Positions 27,790 through 36,676 of a stretch of 64,000 nt of DNA are shown piece after piece (position 1 is the first letter of the stretch; every line of letters begins with the position of its first letter). The notes under the pieces were generated by a model. That model was given only the letters and a program-made list of their open reading frames with translations, ran no database searches and had not been told where the DNA came from. Source of the DNA: JANQOH01 sp965200095 (GTDB taxonomy: Bacteria; Pseudomonadota; Alphaproteobacteria; UBA7887); NCBI GenBank assembly GCA_965200095.1, contig OZ241350.1:682001-746000 (forward strand). The letters run 5' to 3'. Made by a program: the position numbers and the translations under genes.

Positions 27790-29040
27790 TTATAGCCGCG
27801 TCCGTCCAGGCCAGTACGCCGAGACATCGAATTCAAACAACTCTTTTTTTGAATTACGCTTCCGAATGGCCCTGCATTTAATATTCTCAAATTCCAAACG
27901 TTCCAGCATCGCAGCGTATATCTGCTCTACGGGCAGTAACACGTCATAAAATTTGGAATTCCCGACAATATAATGCAATTCGGCGCTGTCGTTCAACATT
28001 GGAATCAGTGAGTTGAAGTGCTTCCACATATCCTCGATATATTTCGCTACATAGTTCGCCAATATCTTTCCACTCTTGTTATCGCTGCGCGCTATTCCGT
28101 CCAACGCGGTATCGATCATCGGATGTCCGAACGCCCCCGGCGGACGTTCCCAGTCCCCCAACCTGCTGGTTGCAATGCCCCATGTGCCGCCTATCGCCGA
28201 CCAGTCCAGCTCGCCGGCATCCCGGCTATTTTGTAGAAAACCAAGCCAGTACATATACGGTCGCAGCTCACGGATATACGACATCCGGTTCGCATATGGC
28301 GGAGACGTAATCACCAGATCGAAAAACCCTTCCACGCACTTCGGTAACATTCTCGCGTCCCCGAATACGACGTGGCTCATTCCCTCCGGGCTTTCTTCCG
28401 CACCTCCCAATACGACTCGCACGTCTTCGCGAAATACGTCGCCCATATCGATCTCGAACGGGATATACAATTGATCATCATACTTAAAGGACATCGACTG
28501 GTGGTTGAAGGCCGCGTTAGACAGTGCGATCAGAGTTCTGCAGAATGCCACCAGCAGCAGATCGCGTTCCGGAGATTTCGGTTCGCTCTCCACCTCAATG
28601 CCGGCCTTGAGTTTGCAAAGAAATTCCAAAGCATCCGGACGCCACCACCTCTCGATATTGCGAATAGGAGGGGCCGCCGCGGCGCCAACCGTTCCCCGCT
28701 TTACAACTCCGATGATCCGGTCGCATGCGCTGCGAACTGCGTCTATCGCGGCTCCAGTGTATCGTGTCGTCTTCGCCCGACCGAACCAAATCAGGAACGG
28801 ATTGATATCCGTTGTCACCCCTTCGTGTCCATGATACGCAGCACTTAACGCTGTTGTCGCTGTTCCGCAGAATGGGTCCAAAACTCTTAACGGCTGCTCA
28901 TGCCGCTCCGTCAATTCCTCGACCATCTTGACGGAGTATGCCGGTGTGAGCCGCAGCCAGCCATGACGCCCGATGTTCGTGTTGAACTTATGCGTGTAGT
29001 CGGCTCTCTGTCGCAGCTTTTCGCCATGAACCACGCTCAT
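27790..29040 (-). CDS. DNA methyltransferase of a restriction-modification pair
   Basis: 416-residue site-specific DNA methylase. The SAM-binding motif I is VLDPFCGTATTALSAAYHG near residue 53, and the catalytic motif IV is LVITSPPYANRMSYIREL near residue 246. The SPPY form with this order fits the N4-cytosine or beta-type N6-adenine classes; the two cannot be separated by eye. The ATG overlaps the stop of the upstream endonuclease candidate by 4 bp. AT-richer than the chromosome average, as expected for a transferred restriction cassette. The gene is intact. Confidence 0.85.
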   Translation of the reverse strand: MSVVHGEKLRQRADYTHKFNTNIGRHGWLRLTPAYSVKMVEELTERHEQPLRVLDPFCGTATTALSAAYHGHEGVTTDINPFLIWFGRAKTTRYTGAAIDAVRSACDRIIGVVKRGTVGAAAAPPIRNIERWWRPDALEFLCKLKAGIEVESEPKSPERDLLLVAFCRTLIALSNAAFNHQSMSFKYDDQLYIPFEIDMGDVFREDVRVVLGGAEESPEGMSHVVFGDARMLPKCVEGFFDLVITSPPYANRMSYIRELRPYMYWLGFLQNSRDAGELDWSAIGGTWGIATSRLGDWERPPGAFGHPMIDTALDGIARSDNKSGKILANYVAKYIEDMWKHFNSLIPMLNDSAELHYIVGNSKFYDVLLPVEQIYAAMLERLEFENIKCRAIRKRNSKKELFEFDVSAYWPGRTRL

Positions 29041-29726
29041 GTCGCCTCCGGAGACAAAAGAACGTTCAGAACTGTATCTATTTCTTGACGGAGAATGGAT
29101 CTGTTCCGCTCAAAAAACGCCGCCAAATCATATCCAACGACGTCGCGCATGAAATCATAGGTCGATATCGAGGGATCTCCCGCACCCATGACCCCGGTGA
29201 TAACCGACCATTTTTCAGAGCGATATCGCATCAATATATCCCCGTCGATTTGCCCCGACAAAATCACGGCGCAAGGGAGGTAACCCTTCGTATAAGCTGT
29301 GGCTGCGTTTGCGATATCCGCATTCTGCCGCTTGGAATCTTTGCTCTTGTATCCCTGTCGCACTTCAAAAACCGCGCCCGTCAACCCCTCTAGAACATCA
29401 TCGTCAACGTCCAGCATCTTCGCGGAGTTACGCATCCATCGATGAAACGAATTTCGCTTGTCGTTATCACCGATTCTTTCGAGAGGAACTCGGCCGTCCA
29501 TATACAATGTCCGCTTCCGGCCGCTCGTCGATGTTACCCGATACGACCAAATCACGTCTTTCTCAGACAGCCCCAGAAAATCTTTTATGGCGCGGCGAAA
29601 GACTTTTTCGCAGCCAATCCCGATCTGGCGATAAATGCTTGTCATTCCGCCCGCTGCCCTGTGGGCGGCGTACATCATGGGATTGTCCAGGCCGAACCAG
29701 CTGTAGAAAACGTCTTTTCGATACAT
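29037..29726 (-). CDS. Candidate type II restriction endonuclease, probably 5'-truncated by IS630
   Basis: 229 residues with no family I can name firmly. Position directly before a methylase, with a 4-bp overlap, and the segment AVFEVRQGYKSKDSKRQNAD (a possible PD-(D/E)xK core, Glu then spaced Lys) suggest the endonuclease. The ATG at 29726 has AGGAG touching it with no spacer, and the frame remains open and protein-like upstream (NQFQE before MYRKD) until it hits the end of the IS630 element 16 bp away. The true start has probably been removed by that insertion, leaving the promoter and N-terminus lost. Confidence 0.6.
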   Translation of the reverse strand: MYRKDVFYSWFGLDNPMMYAAHRAAGGMTSIYRQIGIGCEKVFRRAIKDFLGLSEKDVIWSYRVTSTSGRKRTLYMDGRVPLERIGDNDKRNSFHRWMRNSAKMLDVDDDVLEGLTGAVFEVRQGYKSKDSKRQNADIANAATAYTKGYLPCAVILSGQIDGDILMRYRSEKWSVITGVMGAGDPSISTYDFMRDVVGYDLAAFFERNRSILRQEIDTVLNVLLSPEAT

Positions 29727-29741
29727 CTCCTGGAATTGGTT

Positions 29742-30924
29742 TAGTGTCCCGCTTCTGAAGTTCGCATGATAATGTGTGTGATTATGTGGCTTGTGTGGAG
29801 GTCATGGGATGGGGCGTCGTGCGGGTCGGCCGGTTGCGTCCGTGGTGTTGAGCGACGAAGAGCGGTCGTATCTTGAGCGCCGGGTTCGCGGTCGTCGCGT
29901 TGGGCGTGCGCTTGCGGAGCGTTGCCGCATCGTCCTGCGTTGCGCCGATGGTTTGACGAACAAGGCGGTTGCTGCGGAAGTCGGCGTGCATGAACACACT
30001 GTCGGCAAGTGGCGTCGTCGTTTCCTGAAGGATCGCGTTGAGGGGTTGTCGGACGCACCGCGTTCGGGGCGTCCGCGCAGCATAGAAGACGCCCGGGTGG
30101 CCGAGGTTGTCCGGCGGACGCTCGACGCGTCGCCGGTCGACGCCACCCATTGGTCGATCCGCTCGATGGCCCGGGAAGTGGGGCTTTCCCCGGCGTCGGT
30201 GCAACGGATCTGGAAGGCGTTCGGTCTGCAACCGCACCGGTCGGAGACGTTCAAGCTTTCCGGCGACCCGCAGTTCGTGGACAAGGCGCCGACATTGTCG
30301 GCCTCTATCTGTCGCCGCCGGATCGCGCGCCGGTGCTCTGCGTCGACGAAAAGAGCCGGATACAGGCGCTCGACCGCACCCGGCCCGTCCTGCCCATGAC
30401 GCCGGGCATGGCCGAGAGGCGAACCCACGACTATCGGCGCAACGGGACGACCTCGCTGTTCGCCGCCCTCGACATCGCCACCGGTTTCGTTATCGGCAAG
30501 TGCTACAGGCGTTATCGGTCCCGGGAGTTCCTCTCCTTCCTCAAGGAAATCGACGCCCATGTTCCCGATGACCTCGATATTCACATCGTCATGGACAACT
30601 ACGCCACCCACAAGACCGCAGCGGTGAAATCCTGGATGGCGCGGCGTCCGCGCTATCGTGTTCACTTCACGCCGACCTCGGCGTCCTGGATCAATCGGGT
30701 GGAACGCCGGTTCGCCGAACTGACGCGCAAGCAGCTGCAAAGGGGCGCGCATAACTCGACGAAACAGCTTGAAGCGGATATCCGCTCTTTTATCGACAAG
30801 CACAACCGGAACCCCAAACCCTTCAGGTGGACGAAATCCGCCGACGACATCCTCGCATCCGTCAAGCGCTTCTGCCATCGCGTCGAGCATACCCTATGCC
30901 ACGAACTTTAGAGGCAGGACACTA
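29742..30924 (+). mobile_element. IS630-family insertion sequence
   Basis: Terminal inverted repeats GTGTCCCGCTTCTGAAGTTCG (left, inward) and GTGTCCTGCCTCTAAAGTTCG (right, inward), flanked by TA at 29742-29743 and 30923-30924, the target duplication of this family. The right end abuts IS5 copy 2 with no spare bases, and the left end cuts the start of the endonuclease gene. Confidence 0.88.
29809..30911 (+). pseudogene. IS630-family transposase with a frameshift
   Basis: The first frame from ATG 29809 (preceded by GGAGG) carries the helix-turn-helix domain up to LSGDPQFVDKA. The second frame picks up at DIVGLYLSPPDRAPV and carries the catalytic set: Asp in LCVDEKSRIQA, Asp in HIVMDNYATHK, Glu in WINRVERRFAELT. 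The shift near 30290 has no slippery run, unlike the IS5 copies, so it is more likely a disabling mutation than programmed frameshifting. Confidence 0.8.
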
Positions 30925-31772
30925 GCCCAGGACTCATAACCGGAATATGACGGTTGCGGCGATGCAGATGGCGCTGAAGAAGGTGTGCGCGCAGCGGTCG
31001 TATCGCGTGGCAATGCGTCGCCAGTCCTTGAGCCGACCGAACATGCGCTCGACGAGGTTGCGTTGCCTGTAGAGCCCGGCGTCGCAGGCGACCGGCTTCT
31101 TGCGGTGCGCCCGCCCGGGGATGCAGGGGGCGATTCCCCGTCCCTCCAGGGCTTCGCGGAAGCGGTCGCTGTCGTAGCCCTTGTCGCCAATCGGGACATC
31201 GGCGTCCGGCGGCAAGGCGTTGAACATCATCGCGGCTCCGCGATGGTCGCTGACCTGCCCTTCGGTCAGCAGCATGATCGGGGGCTTGCCGTCGCCGTCG
31301 CAGACCGCGTGCAGTTTCGAGTTGAGGCCGCCCCGGGTGCGTCCGATACAGCGCGAAAGAGCCCCTTTTTTAGCAGACTGGCTGCGGTGCGGTGCGCCTT
31401 CAGATGGGTGGCGTCGATTATCGCTGTCCCCGTCGCCCGGCCCTCCGCCGCCAGGGCCGCGAAGATGCGGTTGAAGACGCCGGCCTCGCTCCACCGCACG
31501 AAGCGGTTGTAGAGGGTCTTGTGGGGACCGTATTCGGAGGGCGCGTGACGCCGGATGAGGCCGTATCGGATCACGTGGATGATGCCGGAGATGACGCGCC
31601 GGTCATCGACCCGGGGCACGCCGCGGACCTTGTTGGGCAGCAGCGGCCGGATGCGGTCGAATTGAGCCTCGGAGAGCCAGACTTGGTGGTCGGACATGGT
31701 GCACCCCCTGTATCTGGTGGCAGCACACCACATACCCCAACCCAACGCAACCCCCTTTATGGGTACTGAGCC
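30925..31772 (-). mobile_element. IS5-family (IS427-like) insertion sequence, copy 2
   Basis: Nearly identical to the copy at 19867, same orientation. The left end reads GCCCAGGACTCATAA and the right end, inward, GCTCAGTACCCATAA, so the termini have drifted slightly. It inserted into the 3' end of the XRE-ImmA gene, removing its last codons. The expected CTAG duplication is not clean here (CTA on the left, CTGG on the right). Confidence 0.85.
30934..31697 (-). CDS. IS5-family transposase, two frames joined by frameshift (copy 2)
   Basis: Same organisation as copy 1: the N-terminal frame starts MSDHQVWLSE at 31697, the C-terminal frame ends at 30934, and they meet at the same CTAAAAAAGGGG run near 31366. 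A handful of amino-acid changes separate it from copy 1, and the DDE residues are kept. Probably able to mobilise itself and the DNA between the copies. Confidence 0.84.
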
Positions 31773-32073
31773 TGGTCGCCGAGCGTTGAAGATACGCCGC
31801 GAAATCGCGGAACGTTTTCGTCTTCTTGATATCGAGAAGACGGAAAGACTCGCTGAAGGAATTACGCCCTTCCAGCGTGCGGGTCACGAGTGCATGACCG
31901 AAGCGGCGTCCGACGCGCATCTTGAGAGTTGGATAGAAATTCCCGCCGCTCGGTCGCGGACGCGATCGCAACCGTTCAAGCTCGGCGTCGTATGCGATAT
32001 GGAATTGCCGTTCGGTGAGATCTCCAACATCGTAAATGCGGCGCAAGATAACCAGTGTGCTTACCTTGAAGCG

Positions 32074-33342
32074 CAGGGCGATTCAATGAAGCGATGGGCC
32101 ATAGGGGGTGACAGGATTTTCGGGACGATATACAAGGTGTTGTGGGTTTGGTTTCGAGGGTGTCCAGGATGTCGGCTTCCGAGGGTTCGGGCGAGAGTTT
32201 GTGGGATGTTTTGGGCGAGATACCGGATCGCCGCGGGGCGAAGGGGCGTCGGTATTCGTTGCGTTCGGTTCTGGTTCTGACGCTTGCGGCGATGCTTTCG
32301 GGGGCCAACGACCTGCGCGCGGTGTATCGCTGGGGCCGTCGGCTGCCGGAGGATGCGTTGTCTGTTCTGGGTCTGTCGGATGCTCCGCGCCATGCGACGT
32401 ATCGCTATTTTTTCAAGGCGCTGGATGTGGAGGCGGCGGAGCGTGTGCTGGGGTCGTGGGCTTGCGGCTGCGATGCTCCGGGTCATGTTGCTCTGGACGG
32501 CAAGCGCCTGCGGAGCAGCGCGCCGGCGGGTCACGACGGGCGCAAGGGGGTTCATCTTGTGTCGGCGTTTGCCGGTCGTCCGGGGGCTGTGATTGGGCAG
32601 TTGCGGGTTGCGCCGGAGGGCAACGAGGCGACGGCGGCTCTGGCGTTGCTCAAGCGTCTGCCTCTCAAGGGTGCGGTTGTGACCGGCGATGCGGCGTTTT
32701 GCCGGCGCGCCCTGTGCGAGGCGATCCGCGACGGGGGCGGCGACTATTTGTTCGCCGTCAAGGCGAACCGGCCGGGTTCGATGTCCGACATCGCCGTTTC
32801 CTTCGGCGATGCTTTTCCCCCCTGAGCTGAACGCGGCGCTGGGCGGCGCTTCGCCGCAGGCCCTCCTGGCCGCCCCGCCGCCCGACGTCGAATATGCCGA
32901 GACCGTGGAGAAGGGCCATAGCCGCATCGAGATGCGCCGCCTTGCGCTGTCGTGCGAGGTCGTGCCCCATCGGCCGGGTGCGGCCCGGGTCTGCCGCATC
33001 GAGCGGACCTGTGAGCGCGCCGGCAAGACCTCCCGCGCGGTTTCCTGGGCGGTGACGAGCCTGCCCCGGGCCCGCGCCGGCCCGGAAGAGCTGCTCGCTC
33101 TCGTCCGCGAGCACTGGGGCATCGAAAACCGCCTCCACTACCGCCGCGATGTCGCCTTGCGCGAGGATGCGAGCCGTATCCGCGCCGGCAACGCGCCGCA
33201 GGCGCTGGCGGCGTTGCGGAACACCATGCTGCGGCTTGTGCATTCCCTGCCGGGTCCGCTTGCCGCGATCCGCGAAGCCTTCGCGGAAGACCGTCCCCAC
33301 GCCATCGCCACCGCAAAATACGGGGTTCTTTGAATTGCCCTG
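32074..33342 (+). mobile_element. ISAs1-family insertion sequence with perfect 10-bp target duplication
   Basis: 1269 bp. Inverted repeats: CAGGGCGATTCAATGAA (left) and CAGGGCAATTCAAAGAA (right, inward). The target CCTTGAAGCG is duplicated exactly at 32064-32073 and 33343-33352. Insertion is inside the XRE-ImmA gene, in opposite orientation to it. The perfect duplication indicates a fairly recent event. Confidence 0.92.
32142..33333 (+). pseudogene. ISAs1-family transposase in two frames
   Basis: The first frame (from 32142, or the ATG at 32169) contains GEIPDRRGAKGRRYSLRSVL, the Asp in HVALDGKRLRSS and the second Asp in VVTGDAAFCRRAL. It stops at AFPP. The second frame continues ELNAALGG... 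with the C-terminal part HWGIENRLHYRRDVALREDA. They meet at TTTTCCCCCC (32813-32822), so either a one-base change in the C run has inactivated the gene or slippage there is used to make the full protein. Confidence 0.8.
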
Positions 33343-33594
33343 CCTTGAAGCGCCGCGCCATGCGCTGGAGCTCGGCCTGCAAGTCCTCTCCCCCTCGATA
33401 TTCGTCGCGCACGACCGAAAGCGGAGCGAGCAGCTCCGCCGCAACCCGGTTGCACCAGGATTCGATCTCGTCCGTCGGCGCAGAGTCGGGGCGGCTGTCG
33501 GAAAGCGCGGTCTCTCCGAGCCAGAGATGCGCGAGCTCGTGCGCCAGCGTGAACATTTGCGCGGCCTTCGTGTCGGCGCCGTTGACGAAAACGA

Positions 33595-33609
33595 GGGGGG
33601 GGGGGGGGG
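33595..33609. repeat. G15 homopolymer
   Basis: Fifteen consecutive G on plus, encoding four prolines on minus in the ImmA/IrrE gene piece. The frame is intact at fifteen. Longest homopolymer in the window. May be a former phase-variation tract, or a sequencing-length uncertainty. Confidence 0.7.
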
Positions 33610-34209
33610 CGAAATCGTCGGCCAGCGCAAACCCCCGGAACTCCTCTGGATCGAGCTTGCGGCGAGTGTGGCTGCCGACGATGCCGGACACCATGACCAG
33701 GACGCCGAGCTCGTCCGCCTGCTCGATGAAGCGGCGCAACGCCTCCGTCCAGGTCCGGAGGTCGCGCCATTCCTCCAGATCGAACCCGAGCGCCCTGCGC
33801 ATCCGCGCCGCGACCGTTTCGACATCGTCCGTCAAGCGGGCCGAACCGACGAACGGCAGCGGGTCTTCCCCCTCGGAGCGGGCGAACTCCCGGTACCAGT
33901 CCTGGCGCTGCTGGCAGAAATAGATCGTGTGGAGGAGGTTCAGGCTGGGCCGGCCGACCGGCGCGCCGCCGACGGTGCGGAAATCAGGGATCGGGAACGG
34001 TTCGTCGGGCGGCTCGGACGTGAAGAAATATCCGACTCCGGCGTGCACGGTCTTCGCGAATTTCTCGAGCTGTTTGAGGGTCGGGCGAACATCGCCGTTC
34101 TCCCACTCGCGGTATCTGGGGAATTTGCGGACCAGCGCGTCCACGCTTACCCCGGCGCGCTCGCGGCCCCAGCGCAGCATCTCCGGTTTGACATCGACGC
34201 GGAAGGTGG

Positions 34210-36469
34210 TCATCGCCGCCCCCATTTGCGGAAATGCCGCAGCACGTCCTCGAGCCGCGCGCCATAGTCCCACTTTTCGTGAAAGGTCTCGAAGATATGG
34301 ACGAGCTGCGCTTCTTTCAAGCCGTAGAGGCGGGCGGCGACGGCGTCGAGTTCGTGGATCATGTCGTCTTTCTCGTCCGCCGCGAGGGGCCCGCAATCGA
34401 CCCCGACGGCCCCGGCCCAGGCGGCGAAACGGTCGTCCGGGCAAGCGAGACGCCCGGCGAGCTCGACGACGCGCCGCCATGGGGCGTCGTCGCGCCCGGG
34501 ACGGGGGATCGGGAAGCAGTTGAATATGAAGTATGAGACCTCTGCATAACCGGTTTCGCTTGCCGCAGGATCGTCTTCCCGCGTCTTTACAACGCTCCCG
34601 AACTCACCGGCAGAGCATAACGATGTATATCGAACAATACTTCCATTCCCGCGAAAGAGCGTGTGAAGAAATCGGACGGCTCTCATCGTGACGGACGGAT
34701 CGCCGAAGTAACGGAATTGTAAAAACAATAACCACCGAATAGTACTTCGTCATTCCCGCGAAAGCGGGAATCCGGAGGCGGCCGTCCGCTATATCGGCCC
34801 GTTTTTCTTACGGAAACGCCGCAAACAGATTCCCGCTTTCGCGGGAATGACGAGTATTTGTAAGGCCGTCCTATTTCTTCACATGCTGTTTCGCGAGAAT
34901 TACCGAGGCAGGGGGCGGATGTTCCCAATTCCGTCACGCATCGTCATACGCCGACGGCGGGTTCGGAAACGTCGCGAAACGCCGGGAACACAATCCTGCT
35001 ACAGGCGAAACGAGTTATGCAGAGGTCTCAAGTATGTAACATTGGTTTCGACGAACCGCCTCGCATACCAGTCGAGCGGTATCGAACAGAGAATTCCGAG
35101 CAGAAACGCCTCGTCTTTCTCATCGCCGCGCGGCCAAAGCAGATACGGCCCTTTGTGGGTGATGAATATCCCGGGCGGCACGAGACAGGCGATCACCGTT
35201 CGCGAGCCGAAGCCCTCGCTACATCTCGGAACGCGATCCTCGGCGCAAAGCACGGCAAGGTGGACCTGTCACGCAGGTGCTCCCGGCGACGCGCGCGGCG
35301 AGCTCCTGCGCCTTCTGCTTCAGCGACCGCCGCCTGTAGGCGTCGTTGAAGCGGTAAGGCAGGAGGTCCCGGTCCTCGGCATAGGCGATGAACAACAGGC
35401 GGAACAGGACCGTCAGCGCCATCTCGTAAGCGCGCGCGAGTTCCCCGGGCGACGGCGCGGCGAGGTTGCGCGCGGCGGCCATGCCCCGCGCCAGCGTGGG
35501 GACGACGCGGTCGTAGATCCGCTCCCGCAGGCGCTCGGCCAGACCGCCGGAGAAACGGCGGGAGTCCGCCAGTATCCGGTCGAGACTCCCGCCGGGCGTC
35601 AGGGCCTCCGCCGAGTAGAGCAGCCAGAGACAGGGCAGATGCTCGTCCGCCAGCAGCGGCGGCTGGCACTCGACCCAGGTCTCCGTGCGCCCGCGCCGGC
35701 CGACCCCCGCATCGACATCGGCGGCGTAGAGGCGCAAGCGGCTCCCCTGCGTGAGGAGCGCCCAGCGAAGGTTCTCGTCGTCGGCTTTCTTGAGCGCGTA
35801 AGAAACCGGCGACAGGCTGTTGAAACGCCGGTTCGCGGCTTCCGGCGATTCGTTCTCCCGCAGCATCACCGCCAGCGCGGCGCTGCGGTCGCCGGCGCGC
35901 AGCCGCCAGGTCAGGTTGTCGATCCGCTCGACCCGGAAGCCGAGCGCGGCCAGAAGCTCGCCGTCGCGCTTGCCGAGCGCGTTCGCCGCCTTGCGTTTGG
36001 CAGCCGCCCAGTCGTCGCGCCGCGGAACGCCATGCTGGAGTTCGTGCAGGGCGAGAAGCCCTTCGTTGGCGATCCCGGGCAAGGCGGTTTCCAGCGACGG
36101 CAGCGCCTGCGACAGGAAGCGCAGCGCCGCGTGCCGGTCGGGCTGACCGAGGGCCTCGCGGCACAGCCGTTCGACGCGATCCGCATCCATGCCGGTATGG
36201 ACCGGCGGCGCTTCGCCGGCGGCGCCGCACAGCGCCGCGCCCCCGGAATGCAGCACGACCAGAAGAACGGGCGCCGGCCGGCCCTTGCGCCGGGCTTTCC
36301 ATGCCTCCAGCAGCGCCGTCCGTCCGGGGGCCCGGGGAGCGCGGGCGACCGCGACCTCGAGCGCATTCGCGCCGGCGCCGAGGAACAGCCCCGCCGCCGC
36401 GAAGCCGCTCCCGGCCCGCGGCGACCAGTGCCGGGGCGCGAGATCGGCGAGGAATCCGCTTCCTTCCAT
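34210..36469 (-). pseudogene. Decayed type IIG restriction-methylation gene
   Basis: N-terminal part from ATG 36469 (MEGSGFLADLAPRHW) runs about 400 codons to ELAARVAGS, matching the start of large fused restriction-methylase proteins. The central methylase domain is missing: sequence jumps near 35270 to fragments of the C-terminal specificity end (APRIAFRDVARA, TVIACLVPPG, ITHKGPYLLWPRGDE, LDWYARRFVE) in changing frames. A MITE-like repeat (34535-35029) then splits VETNVTY from FIFNCFPIPRPGRDD; removing it with one target duplication restores the frame. The final part ends at 34210 and overlaps the XRE-ImmA start. Inactive by deletion, frameshifts and insertion. Confidence 0.8.
34535..35029. 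mobile_element. MITE-like element with terminal inverted repeats and internal palindromes
   Basis: 495 bp. Ends read GAGACCTCTGCATAAC on the left and the same inward on the right, extending imperfectly to about 25 bp. The target AAGTAT is duplicated at 34529-34534 and 35030-35035. No coding capacity. Inside are two ATTCCC-N8-GGGAAT palindromes (34752-34771, 34829-34848) and half-copies. A larger relative lies at 54451-55592, and a truncated one in 10.9-11.6 kb. Confidence 0.8.
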
Positions 36470-36676
36470 CGCGATGCGCTGTCCTGCAAAATGCGGGGCC
36501 GGTCGGCGCGCGACACGGACGGTCGTTCGAATCCTGTCGGCGGCGTCTTCTCGCACCGTTCTTTCGGAGACGCCACCCCTGCCGCTATCGTTCCCGGACG
36601 CAACGGCTTGCCGGGGGGCGGGCGGATTGCGTAGGGTGCGCGCCTTCGTGAGGTTTCGGCAAGGGAGGACGCGGCG

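Larger units (their letters stand above)
31773..34213 (-). pseudogene. XRE-HTH / ImmA-IrrE metallopeptidase gene split by an ISAs1 element and cut by IS5
   Basis: The N-terminal piece (34213-33343) has an XRE-type helix-turn-helix (LRWGRERAGVSVDALVRKF) followed by an ImmA/IrrE domain with the zinc motif FTLAHELAHLWLG. It ends at MARRFK, where an ISAs1 element has entered. The C-terminal piece (32073-31773) resumes with KVSTLVILRRIYDVGDLTE and ends at AAYLQRSATR, where IS5 copy 2 cuts it. Removing the ISAs1 element and one target duplication restores the frame. The ATG at 34213 overlaps the stop of the type IIG gene, so it was the second gene of that operon, perhaps a regulator. A run of 15 G (33595-33609) lies in the peptidase part. 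Confidence 0.85.
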
